Of a stretch of DNA of 64,000 bases, positions 25,925-38,659 are shown one piece after another (position 1 is the stretch's first letter; each line of letters starts with the position of its first letter). The stretch spans positions 34,734,228 to 34,798,227 of the forward strand of contig CM031879.1 of NCBI GenBank assembly GCA_018697195.1, read 5' to 3'. This DNA comes from Certhia americana. Taxonomy: Eukaryota > Chordata > Aves > Passeriformes > Certhiidae. A program made the position numbers and the translations under genes. The notes under the pieces are model-generated. The model did not search any database, was not told the origin of the DNA, and was given only the letters and a program-made list of their open reading frames with translations.

Positions 25925-27450
25925 TGTAGTGGTTTAGGTTCACCAGTTTGGAATTTCCCAGCCAACGCACCAATTTATGTGGTGGGTCTATTTTTTGCTG
26001 TGAGATAGGATTAGGAGAAAAAGTAAAGCAGGCTTAAACTTTGAAAGGTATAAAGAAAATTTATTAACAAAACTAAAAGAATAATAAGAATCAGAATAAA
26101 ACCTTCAGAACACTTCTCCTCCTTCCACACCCTCTTTTCTTTCCTACTGACAATGTATAGAAACAACACTCAGAAAACTCAGTCAGTTTTCCACCTCTGG
26201 AATAGTCTTTCTTCAGTTCACTTAGAGAGGGAAACATCTCTTGTGCTATGGAGAATTCTCCACAAGAAAACAGTTCTCTTGTGGCTTCAATTTCTACAAA
26301 CAGCAGCTGCCTGGGAGTCTGCATTTGTGAAGCTCCTTCCATCTTTCACAGCCTTCTCACAGCTTTGCTTCTGGAACATGTCAACTTATGGGATGAACTG
26401 TTTAAAGCAAAAGTTCTCTCCATCTATCTCTAAAATCATCTTCATCTCTGGGAACAGAGGTTTTTCTCATCTTCTTCTTCTTCCCTTGGGGCAAAGGGTT
26501 ACTCATTACTTGTTTCCCTCTGTTCAAACTTTTCATGGGAGCCCAACTACTTTAACATCTACTTGTTCAGCATGGTCACACTTTGCTCAGGTCTACAATT
26601 TTAACGTTCATCTCCCCACACCTTTTTCCATGATTTAAAGAGGTATCATAGTCTATCACCATGGCTTACAAGAAAAATTCACCCTAAAAATAAGACATCT
26701 CCTCATTCGCCTCTCATTTGGGACCTGACTCCTTCTTTACTGACCTCGGTGTCTTCATGTTGTTTCTCTATGTGTCTTCACTCCTCTTATTTCTCTCACT
26801 TGAGAGAGGATTTAAGGTCATGAAGGTCTCATCTGTGCACTGAAAGAGTTTCTATCTCACCCGGGGCCTGCAGAGGGGAGGGTGGTGGGGTCCGGAGCAG
26901 TCAGGGTGAATGGATTGCAGGCCATGCTGGGGCTCAAGGGGCTTGGCCAGAAGGGCAGCGGCCGCTCCGGGGGCATGGCTGGTCTGTGGCCCCTGCCACG
27001 TTCAATTCCATCTGTGAGCCCCTCTCTGCATGACTGCAGGGCTGCTTCTGGCTGTTTATGATGGAGTGGCTGTGCTGGGAGAGGCGGGGAAATGGCTGGG
27101 ATCTCATCAGCCCGGCTGGGCTCAGCTATGACACACCGGGGCTGATGGCCTCCCTTCCCCTGCCCAGCAGCCGATGAGGCCCGGCCCGGCCATGTGGGCA
27201 CAGCAGAGCTGGCCTGGCCAGCACACCGTTACCTCTTCCAAGCTGGAAACCAGAAAGAAGTATTCCCAGTGTTTTTCGTTTCAAAATGTGTGTTCACAAA
27301 GGCATATCCACCCCTTTTACTGGTTTAATCACGTGTCGGTATTCAAAATGGACCACTGATTTGTTCTCCGTCAGGTCCACAGGAAGCTAATAAGGTCCTT
27401 TCAGGGAAGTATTTGTCAAAAAAAAAATGAATCAGTGCCAAACTAGGACA
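25925..27450 (-). mobile_element. Long endogenous-retrovirus LTR with GC-rich core
   Basis: The minus-strand termini fit the TG...CA rule: TGTCCTAGTTTGG at 27450 and ...AACCACTACA at 25925. A minus-strand AATAAA (plus TTTATT, 26057-26062) lies about 135 bases before the 3' terminus, as expected for an LTR. The ends coincide with a break in the old CR1, whose sequence resumes at 27451. At about 1.5 kb it is long for an LTR, so a non-autonomous element or residual internal sequence is possible. No gag, pol or env was seen. No clear target duplication flanks it (TGTAT left, TCTAC right). The frames at 26153-26638 and 26857-27201 fall inside it and are not genes. Confidence 0.7.
26860..27200. promoter_or_regulatory. 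GC-rich, CpG-containing block within the LTR
   Basis: This block contrasts sharply with its AT-rich surroundings and includes several CpG dinucleotides and a GCGGCCGC site at 26958-26965. In the minus-strand reading it lies in the 5' half of the LTR, where U3 promoter sequence would be. Promoter activity is inference. It could equally be a captured GC-rich host fragment. Confidence 0.4.
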
Positions 27451-27700
27451 TCTACTCCATGTTCCAAGGTCATTAATTTAAGTTCTGAACAGAAACGGCA
27501 CTGGAAAAGAGCTTCAGTTTGGGAACATAGCACTGACATGACTCCTTAACTACTTTTTTCCAAACAGTTAACTGGATGTCTACCTTTCCTCTTTTTACCT
27601 GTTGCCTGTTCCATTTCAAATGCTTGTCTTACTTTTTACTAAGACTTGCTTTACTAACATTCCTGTCTGGATGAACCACAGCACATCTTCACTAAGACAT
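27451..27700 (-). mobile_element. Ancient CR1 LINE, segment C
   Basis: CR1 antisense landmarks resume after the LTR: TCTACTCCATG, GGTCATTAATTTAAG, CTGAACAGAAACGGC, TTTCCAAACAGTTAACTGG and GCTTTACTAAC. They are collinear with segments A and B and come from further 5' in the CR1 reverse-transcriptase region. The right end is indistinct and may reach about 27790. Confidence 0.6.
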
Positions 27701-27799
27701 ATTACTTTTCGTTTTTACCATGGCTGTAAAATCATTGAAATTTTCAGTCAGTGGAAATACCTCCCCAGTATTTTTTCCAATTGATAAAGTTTAGCTTGT

Positions 27800-30636
27800 A
27801 AATGAGAGAAAGGCGTGAAGTTGATCACAGTGGGAGCTATTTATTTAGAAAAAAAAGGGTGTCAAAACCAAGGAAATAAGAAAAATTCCTAAGAAATTAG
27901 ATAATCCCTTCTAAACTTCATGCTTAATATCCTGACAGGGTATCAAATATTTTGTCCCATTTTTATGTGTAACTTTTCCTGACATGATATTTGTCACACT
28001 ATGCTTGGTAAGTACTAATAACCCATGGGCACTAATATAATATAATCACTAGCAATAATATATTTTTAAAAAGTGATATATTAATTAATTTATTTTCTGC
28101 ATGACACCAATAATTTCAGTGCTTAATAAATACAGTAAGTGGAATTTTTCATTTAGACAGGTCTTTCTTCATATCTTAGTTCACAACATGTTATTTTTAC
28201 AGAGACAGAGAAATCTGTCATCTGGAAAACTAAAAAATTTAAAGAGAGCCAACCTTGGACCAGAGTTTTCTTGGTTGCCTTGTTTATGATCAATTGTATC
28301 ATGAGCATACCAGATAAAAGTAACCGAATATTTCAGGGGTTTTTTTAGGAGTCTTTCCTTTAAAGTACATTTGTTATGAGTTGTTTTTCATTCCATATAT
28401 ACATTTCAAACAGAAAATCATAAATGTTACTTCACATGATAAAAAAGCAATATTGTAAACAAAAGAAGAATTTAAAATGAAACAAATGGATATATCAGAA
28501 GTGAGATTCTCATCAGTATTTGTGTCTTACTCAGTACTTCTTACTGTAAATCAATCATTTTGGTAGATAGAAGGCCACTGCAAATCGTGGATATATAATT
28601 TTAAAAACACATTCAGCTTATGCAGAAGCATGAAGCAGTGCAACTACCAACCAGTATAAGTGCAGGGAGGTTTTATTTTGTTTGTTTTCCCTTCCTTCAC
28701 TCCCTGGTATTTGCAACAGTAGCTGGAAAAGGCTTTTTGTCTCTGTTCATCAGGGCAATTAACACAATGGAGTCAGAGCCTAAAATGGAGCCCTAGCTGG
28801 GAATTAGAACTAGTGAAGTAACAATTTAAGTAATAATAATATTTTCAATTTTCATCATCCTTAGAAGTTAGATATATTGAGCACTCTTAAGATTTAGGAC
28901 TGGAGAATTTTTCTGCCAAAGAAGACTGCATAAGGAATGAAACTAATTCAATGAGTCAGATGTAGTTATACAAAATCCAGAAAGTCTAATGGACTTTGTG
29001 TTTGTCACATGGTTCAGTTTGCACCAGGTAATCTCACTGCTTGATAGAAATCTTCATCCATTTCTTATACACTGATAGTATTGAATGCTAATTATGATCT
29101 CTTTTTTTTTATGGAATCTCTATGCTACAAGAAAAGGGCTTAGACTTCAGTTTGTATTTTTTATTTCTCATTTTCTCACTGCATCTCACACTATGTGAAC
29201 ATAAGAACAAGCTTGTTAAAAAAGTTGGATGAGTGAAAAAGTGTAAAATATGTCTCACTCTGAAACCCTTCTGTTGTCTATAGAAGCTAGACTGATGGAA
29301 AGATTTTCTGTTAAACTTTGAATGAATTCACTAGCAGCTGTCTTATCTATTAACAAGACAACTTGTTCCAGATTTTGCAGAGAAATAGCTGCTACAGATT
29401 TTCTTCCCAGAAAAGTTTCCTCATCACAGCAGTGAAAGGGGTGAGTGGGGGTGAGTGGCTTTTTTTTTAACAGCTCTGTCCACACTCACAGCATTCCTTT
29501 GCTTCTCTATCTAGTGACACCAATTTTCATGGGGGTTTCTGCTTCCAAACGTCATAAATATGGCCAGAAATGATGGTTCTTTATCACTGAGTGGTATAGA
29601 ATTATATTCCTGACCACATATTTTAACATCTTTCCAGATCACAGCTGGATTTCTTGCCATTATTTAAAACCCAAAATTATGGTGGTAATTTTGAGTATTG
29701 TTACAATGAAGCAGTCTACCTAAGCTTTTTAGCTCTCAGGTACTCCCAGAAGACAAAAATCCAAACGAAAATGCTCTGGTTTCATACCACCATCCCCACC
29801 CCCTCCCTGCTCCAAATAATCCTGCTGTGACAGCTAAACAGAGGAATACATGAGTAATCCAGTGGTGTAACACACAATAACATTTTGTAAGGACCGTAGC
29901 ATTTTGTGTTGATAGGTCCTCCATGTGACAGCTCTCTGTTTGCAGCATGTGACCTCTTCTACAAAATGCTGGTTTTGAAGAGCCATTATATAACGCCTTT
30001 CAGTTCACAAAGAGGGATGGCACAGGCCACAGGGAGCTGCAACCCATGGCTGTATTTCATAAAAGCAATTTCATTACTGTTGCATACTTTCCAACATGGT
30101 GTTCAAAATCTGAAACAGTGAGAGCTATCCCTATTTTATGCAACCTATCAATCTGAAATTTCAGATGTTAAAAACTTCCTCAAATTGACTGTGTTTTGAA
30201 CATTTACTTTTCACATTGCCTTAGTGAAAGTGACGATAAAAGCTCTTTAATAAATCCTAAGACATGCTGCTTAAATTTGCCAGGTTTTAGCCTCTTTAGT
30301 ATGTCAGTGTTTGTACTGTTTTCTCTTACGTGAAATGAGAAATATTATTTGTACTAGTTCATATCTTTCAGGGTTAAAAATACTATATTTATATCTCATT
30401 ATAATCCATTCATCAGCTTCCAGACCCTGGGTACCCTGGGAATGTCAAAACTCCACATGATGTCTCTGAATGCCAGATTTTGCATTTGAATATTTGGAGT
30501 AGCAGGAAAAGTGTACAACCACGTGTTATAGCAAGAAAACTCTCTGTTGACAGCATAGCTGCAGGGGTTAGCAGAAAAATACATTTTCCCTAAATACATG
30601 GCATAAATTAAACTCAGCAAACTACTTCTGTATCTG
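27800..30636. other. Unique AT-rich non-coding DNA, nothing recognised
   Basis: There are short frames only, none with motifs or plausible exon boundaries. No mobile-element family was recognised. Confidence 0.55.
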
Positions 30637-30640
30637 CTTG

Positions 30641-30830
30641 TCTTTTTTTTTTTTCTTTTTCTTTTCCTTTTTCTTTTCTTTTTCTTTTTCTTTTTCTTTT
30701 TCTTTTTCTTTTTCTTTTTCTTTTTCTTTTTCTTTTTCTTTTTCTTTTTCTTTTTCTTTTTCTTTTTCTTTTTCTTTTTCCCCCCCCCCCCCCCACCCCA
30801 ACTAGTCCTCCCCTTTTTCTTTTTCTTTAT
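30641..30830. repeat. Polypyrimidine TTTTTC array ending in C homopolymer
   Basis: About 140 bases of CTTTTT hexamer repeats lead directly into a 15-base C run (30780-30794), then ACCCC and a few more CTTTTT units. Long mirror-symmetric polypyrimidine DNA can form triplex (H-DNA) and is hard to sequence, which fits the adjacent assembly gap. The minus-strand frame of alternating lysine and arginine (30614-30796) is an artefact of this array. Confidence 0.95.
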
Positions 30831-30833
30831 AAA

Positions 30834-30921
30834 NNNNNNNNNNNNNNNNNNNNNNNNNNNNNNNNNNNNNNNNNNNNNNNNNNNNNNNNNNNNNNNNNNN
30901 NNNNNNNNNNNNNNNNNNNNN
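30834..30921. other. Assembly gap (88 N)
   Basis: A run of N directly downstream of the polypyrimidine tract. The true length and content of the repeat here are unknown. Confidence 0.99.
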
Positions 30922-33860
30922 AATTACAGTTCAGGATGCATTTGTAACTTTCTTGGATTTTGACACTCTGAAAGGAAGCAAGTCTAAAGTTCAGAATTCA
31001 AAAGGTTTTTTCTTCAGAGAAGCCAGGATTTTGTTTTCAGAATATTCTATCTTCTTTCATATGGCTGAGAAAGCACAGTATTTTAACACTGAAATCATTC
31101 AGGGAGTGACCAATAAAATAAGGGTAAATATCTATCTATCACTAGCTAAGAAGTTAGTTTTTTGGCAAAATTTTGCCTTCCTTGGAGGATTTCTTTTCAC
31201 TGCTGCATCTTCTCTTTGTCTCGAGACCATGTGGTTGACACGGGAGCACTGTCCTGAGGAGGAGCTGATGCCATTTTCCTTTAGTCTTCCTACACTCAGT
31301 TGGCTGCAGGGGCTGCTATCTTGGAGGGGGGAGAAACCCTCACAGTTTGGGTGTCCTTCTGTTTTAGTGTGCGTCCTGATATTTTGCAATTTTGTGCAGT
31401 GATTACTCAGATTTTTGAGGGTTTTTTTGTCTGTTACTCTTTAGCTTGTTATTTTTTTCACTTATATCAGCTCCTATTTTTTTCTCCTGATTGGTTGGGA
31501 AATGGATTGGTTGAATCTAAGGGAAGGAATGCATTTTAGAGTGTCCATCTCTTAAATTGTCTTAAACTGAGATATAGTTACATTTGCTTTGTGGGAAAAA
31601 AGGACACCATACATTTTAGAAACGTAGCTAAGAATTAAGAAATGAGAATTCTTTTATCAGTGGAGATGATGAGTCACTGAATGAAATCTCCCATGCAATA
31701 GGACTGTTTCTCTTCTGAGTGGGTCAAGAGTGAATTAAGTTTCAGAAACTCTTTGCAATGCAGCATAAATCCAACCTACTGATTTCAGCACTGGGTAACT
31801 GGATTAAACTCCAGGGCTAGCAACAGAGCAAACGTCTGACTAAATGATGAATTGGTGCTTACCAGACTGAGAATCTGAAAATTTAAAAAATCCACAAGTC
31901 ACATACTCTCATAGGAGATGAATGCCATTTACCCAGCATGTGCATGTCTATCTAAAAGTTATCCCCACATGAGTAATGTCTAAAGGTTCCTATTTCATTT
32001 TGTTTACCATCAAATGTGTTGTGAGTCAAAAGCCCATTCAGAAATGTGCATTCTCAAATAAGTTGTGCTATCTGTCTGATAGATGAACATTTTAAGTGCA
32101 TGCAAACATTAAAGGACAAATTGTGATCCATAATTCGTCCTACTGAAGATAAGCTAAAGTGGCAGCAGATTATCTACTGCCACTTGATAGTGCTAAAGAC
32201 GACAGCAAGCATGGCTCCTTATTTGACTAGAATGATGGTTTTAGCTTTATGTTTTGTACATCATGCACAGGAGTCCAATACTGTATAAACGTAAAGGGAT
32301 CTTTATATAAAATGAGGGGTAGACAGTGAAATATATTAATGCTTTACACCACGTGGTGATAGCCTCGAAACACACCACTTTCTACTAAAAGCAATGAAGT
32401 AAGGAAGAGACTATATATAGAGGGATAGTTTTATGCAGCAGTCAGTGCTTTAAGATATTTATTCAAACACATAACAATGTGTTTTTAAGTGTCTCAGACA
32501 TCTCATCAAAACTTATAGTGCTGCCAGCTGTCTTCCAAACACTGCAAAGCTACAGTATGTAAAAAGCTTTTTTATAAATAACCCTAAATCTTAAAACTTA
32601 TCAATTTTTTGTCTTAGAAAACTATTTTCCAGACTGAAAGACTAGTCCCAAATGAAAAGGAGAAGCCCTACAATTACTCTCACAGACTGTATTTCATATC
32701 ATTTGCCCACATAAATTTTTGAATGGAATCTGGGTGATAAACTCTTACCCTATGAGAGCATCAATTCTAGTCCGTCACCTCATGTACATATATGCTTTAT
32801 AAAGAGAGATTCAAAAACATTTTTCTTATTTTTTTTTAACTTTGGAATTGCAATAAAGTTTAGAGAAACTTAAATCTCCTAGGCTTTCATAGTTTGAATC
32901 TATTTGTCAGGGCCAAGATAAAATAGATTTAAGGGTCCACACTCCTAACTGCCAGTTATTTGAAGGGGAAGTCCAATCAATTTTAAAAGTAAGGAATGGT
33001 AATGTGAATACCCATTTTTCACCATACAGCAGGTATTCGTGCTATATTAAATTTAAGTTAACCAAATTAGAGGAGAAAAACAAAGAAAACAAACCTTGAT
33101 ACCTCCTAAGGATTCTTATGTCCATTTCTCAGTTCATGTGGCAGAAATAATGATACTCAGCTTCTCCAGAATTTTGGAATAAATTTGTATGATGCTAAAA
33201 TCACCCCTGGTCTTAATTTTAGCTTTGACAAAACCGCATGAACATTTCCAGTAGAATTCTGTGAACATTTCTGTATTATCATTCTAGAAAAAGCAGATTT
33301 CTCATAATTTTGAAGCTCATAAAATATTCTGGGTTTTGTATTTATATTCAGTGTAGGTTCTTAAATGTGAAATTAGCAACTGAGTAATTCATACAAACAA
33401 AAGACCATTTTGAAAAGGAAAAATCCTTATTTCAATTCCTGGCTATTTTCACTGGAACCGTGTTAGAAAGAAGAGCTTCTGTCAGGGATAGTAATTCTTT
33501 TCAGCATTTTCAGAACCAACCACTGTCCACAAGGGACTTGACCTGAAGAGATGGCCAAAAAACCAAGGGAACACAGGTCTGTGCATGTTCCCAGCTCAAT
33601 TTTTTTGCTTGGGTTGATAAACAGTGGAAGAAGCAAGTCCCTTAGAGATGAGAAAGGTCTGTCTTTCATGGGTAAAGGCAGTCTTAGAGAACCGTTCTCA
33701 ATCTTTGATTTTATGGAAAAGCTTCTTTGTCCTGAGCCTCCAGGACTCCAGGCTCTGGAGTTTTGCACAGGTTCCACCACTTCCATTTCTCTCATATTTC
33801 ATGCCATCTCTCCCAGCACCTTTGCATTCACAAGCATAGAGACAGAAGTAACTAATTGTT
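30922..33860. other. Non-coding DNA, nothing recognised
   Basis: Frames of up to 149 codons (30953-31402) have no domain, overlap antisense frames and do not look conserved. A moderately GC-rich patch at 33540-33840 precedes the next LTR and may be unrecognised repeat. Confidence 0.45.
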
Positions 33861-34302
33861 ACATGGTGCAAAATGAGGGGTGCCATAAGATGATAGCAGA
33901 AGAGTGGCCTTGTCGGAGTCTGGAATTGTGAGAAATATTTCTGTGAATGTTTAAGAGCTTTTAAGATCTCTGACAAACAGTGTTTTTAACCTTTGTTCAT
34001 GGAAAAAGGGCTTTTAGGCTCTGGAATGAAGCAGAGTTTTTAAGAGTGTGTATTAAACAGTAGAATAGTGTGTAGTTTTATTACAGAGTGAGAATTTTAG
34101 ATATATGGGTTTTAGGATGGTAGGCAGGTGAAGGCAAGATGGAGGAAGCACATGGCTTTTGGGTTTCTTCCTTCTTCCTCATCTGCCTCCATGTTCTGCT
34201 GTGAGGTGGCACATTATAGTTGGTTTAGAACAGAGTCTAACCTTTTAACAAAGATAACAGTTATTGGAGAAGTATTATAAATATTGATTACGTGGATTGT
34301 AG

Positions 34303-34310
34303 TATAAATA
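34303..34310 (+). promoter_or_regulatory. TATA-like box of the LTR
   Basis: TATAAATA in the expected position upstream of the AATAAA at 34434. Activity is unknown. Confidence 0.4.
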
Positions 34311-34433
34311 TCCATGCCACCCTGAGGGTGGGACCATTTTGTATTTGGTATTTGAGATTTGAGGTTTTGTGCCTTGAACTGACCTGCAATGAAAAGTTTT
34401 GCAGGTCAGGAACAGAATGTAATGACAAAAAAT

Positions 34434-34439
34434 AATAAA
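34434..34439 (+). terminator. LTR polyadenylation signal
   Basis: AATAAA about 125 bases downstream of the TATA-like box within the LTR. Confidence 0.5.
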
Positions 34440-34564
34440 CTAATGAAGAAAACAATAAGAAGAAAAGTCTCGCAAGTAGTTTTTTCAAGATCTCTGGCTG
34501 GGGGAAACAAAACTTTGCATTCTCGGGTCAGCAGTAAACAGCCGATCAACAGAGAAACACAAAA

Positions 34565-37500
34565 ACCAATTTTTTATAATCCCCAGCCAGCCTAACTTCT
34601 TTGTCTATAGGTGGTATAGGAGACAGGACTGGGGATATAACAGTGGACGCAATCAATATCTCCTTCCAGGTCTAGATCTCCTCAGGTACTCTGTACTCCA
34701 CCTAGATCCCTTCAAGGATGAAACAGAAAGGATGGGAAGGGATATTTGGTGGTGCATGTGTGGTGGTCAAATAAATCATCCCATATACAAGTTCATTCAT
34801 TGTGCCCTTCCTTTTCTCTTCTCTTGCATTTTGAGCTGTGTACATCTGTTTTTCAATGAGCTGCTACTCCATCTGTGAAGTGTGTCAATACTTGTAGCCA
34901 CCCCTGCTGTTTTGAATGAGGACTCAAAGGTACAGAAGCAATGAAACATGGACCTCCAGCTGAGGAGGAGAAATATGCTGTTTGGAGAGTGTGGGAGAGT
35001 AAGTATGAAGCAACATCTCTCCTGGGAAAGGAAAATGGGAGTGGGACACTTAGCACTGCTGTTCTGCAGGCTGGGGCATGGGCTCCACTTCTCCCAGTAC
35101 TTTTTTGGGCTAACTTACTGAAGAAGGCAAATATCTGCTAATGTGAACTGTTGCTGACAGCAGAGAGGCAGAAAAAGGGAGATGGTGCTACTGTTGACAG
35201 GAAATTAGAGTGCTTGACATTGCCTCTCAGGAATTGCCACTGATCCCTTAAGTGAGATTTGTGCGGCAGCACTGTGAGATGGATAATTTCGTGTACAGTC
35301 AGAGGGAGCCTGAGACAGCTCTGAGCACTCCATCAACAACTGACAATGAATCAAAGAGGTATCAGAGACTGCAGAGAGCATATTGGTGGTGAGCACCATA
35401 AACCAGCCAAAAAGAAATTAAAAATTCTGACTCAAGAACGTGTATTAGGCGCTTAAAAAAACGCCAAACATCCCAAAACCCAACAACCCACCAAAAAATG
35501 AGATAAGAGCCAAGTACTAACCCTCTATGCACTGGACAAGGGAGAGTTCTGCTGTAGATCAAAGCATGTTTGGTCTATCAAACCAAAGTTTGATCATGTA
35601 GATCAAAGCATGGGCATGCAGTTGAAAATTATCAGCAGAGATGGTGAAAATGAGATTGTTCTACAGCTGCAAAAGCAGATTTCTGATATTTTTTTCATTG
35701 GGAAGATTGGTTTTGCAGACTTAATGATGTTCTTAGAATGCAATTGTTCATAGTTGTGTTATAATGAAACATGGGATTTTGTGGAACACTACCGTGTTAA
35801 TGAGCATCTGCTTATAGCAAGTACTTAACTCAGTGACCCATTTTTCCATTAATTTCTCATCAGACCCAGAAACTACATCCATACTAGTATGATTTATTGT
35901 AGTGAGAATTCTTATTGTGCAGGACCTCTTTCCAGGGCACTTTTGGTAAGAGATGTTATTTGATACCTTTAAATTAGTTTAACTCCCAGCATAGCAGAAG
36001 CTCTTCATACATTGTAGAACAGTTGCTTTGTTCTGGATGGTTTTATCTTCTGAACAAAATGCACATGAAACGGATTCTATTTTATCTGTGTGTCAGGCTA
36101 TGGCTGGGTACCATATATCCAGACTTGATTGAGTTCTACTTGTGGCAGGGTTCCATCTGTAGTATTACAAAGTTCTGATGAGAGTATATAACCATCACAA
36201 CCCAGAACTCCAGTCCTGCTTGAGTGACAGTTTCTCCATACCAGGTTGGCCCACAGATTCATTCCATTAAAAAAAATCTATCAAAGCAGGTGTAATTAAT
36301 TAATCCTCTGTATTTCAAACATTCCATGGTGTTCATTTCACCTGTCTTTTTCTGTTGCACTAATGAAAGAAAGCTCTTGTTCTGTAGTTTACTTAATAAA
36401 AAAAAGTGAAAAAAATAAAAGTGTGTATTTGGCGAATTCCCCTCTGCCTCTTATTTTCTACTTGTTTTTTTCCCCTGCTTTTCTCATCATGCTGGTCCCT
36501 AAGGTGAAACTTCTTGTAGTCAAAGCACTGAACTTAGTGCTGCAAGGATCACGAATTCTTTGGAGGATAAATGCAAACTATTTTTTTAAAATTTATCTCT
36601 CTTATTTTATTATAAACCTGCATTTTCATATAGAAGTTTGACACAGGATTGCATGGAGAGGTGAGATCAAATACAATTTTGTTTTGCAGCATTCTGCATC
36701 CAACATTTGAAAATCAAAGATTTGTTTGAACACTGACTGTTAAAATATAGTCAATATATGACCAGCATTTAAAAACATTTTTGATGTATTTAAGGGTATG
36801 TGTAAACTTACTACTGAATTATAATTTTTTCAGCTGCAGATTTTTAGAGAGGATGTTATAAACTCTTAAAGAGGAAAGCTGTATATAAGAAGAAAATCCA
36901 AGGAATTTTGAAATTAACAGAATACTTCTGGCTTTTCACTTATATCCAGAACCACTTCCTAGGAAATATTTGCAGGAAAAATTTTTAAGTACAAAGGATT
37001 TTATTAAATGAAAAAGAATAATAAATTTGGAACCTTTGCATCTTAATGTCTGCAATAATTTTTTGAAAATTTTATTAAAATTCCTTTAAAATCAGCATTA
37101 TTTATATGTTCCACTACAGGTGGATTTTTTTGCTGCCAAAAAAAAGGTGAAATTGTGCTATGACTATCAACTTGTCATTCTTCAATTATCTGAGATGTGG
37201 GGAGATCAAGAGTGCTTTTAATTATAGCTCATGATAACCAGACCTTCCTTTTCAGTAGAAAAATGAGAATGGAAGGGAAAGCTTCAGAAATAGTTGATAC
37301 TTTGAAAAGATAAACAAACCAACAAACCAAAAACCAATGAAAGTGCTCATAGACCCCAGTGGTAAATATTTCAAAATTTCCACTAACATTTTTTAGTTAT
37401 AGAAACTACATTAAAAGGATGTCCACATGTACATTCACTACTATATTTTTGTGAGCTCTGTGATATTAAAATTGTCCCTTTTTGACTGAAAAACATCACC

Positions 37501-38650
37501 ATCTTGAAAGAAGGAAAATAGTCTTGCAATAGCCAACAGAACTCCACTTTGGGGAAAGCTGGGATCTACTCTTGGCTCTGTGATTGACTGAGGCTTTGTT
37601 GCATAAAGCCTTTGTTTTCCAATCTATAATAAAGGAAAATCAATATGTCTCTACCTCACAAGGGTGTTGCAAACCTAAATTCATTCGCATGTGACAACTG
37701 GTACAACATGATGGAAACTCAATATAAATTGTTACATATATTCTGTTACCCCCAGTGGAAGGCTTTCGTCCATGAAATTGCTGCCGTACAAGCAGCGCTG
37801 GACAAATTGCAATAGGGAAAAAAAAAATAAATAAAAAGCTTAAAATAAAAAAGTTTTAGCCCTGGAAAGTGAGGCTAAATCAGGAATGTTACAAAAACTA
37901 TGACCAGAATTTTAAAAAGCTCACTTTCTTCCAAAGGAGATGGGTTGTCTCCACAGACATGGTGACAACTCAAATGTAGCATAAGTAGGAAAAATAAATG
38001 ATAGTTACTATTAGTTGTTAGATAAATGGGAATGCTTAGCTGAGAATTATAATCAGGGCTCATGGATAAGCTACATCTGTGAAAGGAGTCCACAAAGTTC
38101 ACGTTCATATAACACTCTCCAAAAGAGTTGCCTTAGCTAAGCCCTTCCCTAGGGGCAAAGTGCTGCAGTTTCCATACTAACATATGGGAACATTTTTTGG
38201 CCAGTTTCCATGGAATTTTATTCTTGATTACATCCACTGGAGTCTTTGTGGAGATGCCCTCCTAGCTTTGATTCATCTCTTTCTCTTTGATATTTTTTAT
38301 TCTTCTTGCCCATGCTTTTTGTGTGAGGATATTCTTGTCCAAATGTTTTGCTTCTTTTTGAAGATTTGCTTTGAAAGCTGTGTAAGGTATGGTTTGGAAG
38401 TTTGGGACAGGTGGTGCTCCTGTCGGGGTCATGAACTATCTGTTCAGAGAAAATATTTTATAAATATTATATCAATGTATGCACTTGGTGGGTTTTCAGG
38501 AAAGGTTATAAAACTGACTGGCAGGTGAGCTCTACCTCTTCCTTTTGCCTATCAACCTCTCTCAGCTATTGTCTGCTAGACCCCGTGACCCATGTATTTT
38601 TCTCACATTTTGAGTGTGTCACAGATGTGGATCCATACCCCTCTACTTTT
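34565..38650. other. AT-rich non-coding DNA; short duplication near 35.55 kb
   Basis: GTAGATCAAAGCATG occurs at 35554-35568 and again at 35598-35612, flanking a short inverted TTTGGT/ACCAAA pair. A+C-rich patches lie at 35455-35510 and 37313-37335. I looked upstream of the gypsy relic for reverse-transcriptase or RNase H motifs and recognised none. No gene was supported. Confidence 0.45.
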
Positions 38651-38659
38651 TTTCTCTCT

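Larger units (their letters stand above)
33864..34560 (+). mobile_element. Endogenous-retrovirus LTR, plus strand
   Basis: The segment from about 33950 (GATCTCTGACAAACAGTG...) to 34440 resembles an LTR family I recall from songbird genomes, including ...CTGAGGGTGGGACCATTTTG near 34320. A TATA-type box TATAAATA (34303-34310) lies about 125 bases before AATAAA (34434-34439), the expected U3-R arrangement on the plus strand. Exact termini and target duplication were not resolved, so both ends are approximate. No retroviral coding sequence was seen, so it is probably a solo LTR. Confidence 0.55.

Noticed and set aside
26153..27201. Frames of 161 (plus) and 114 (minus) codons
   Set aside because: Both lie inside the long LTR. 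Neither has a domain or matches retroviral proteins I can recognise.
30614..30796. Minus-strand frame of alternating Lys-Arg
   Set aside because: It is purely the translation of the polypyrimidine hexamer array plus a C homopolymer, next to an assembly gap.
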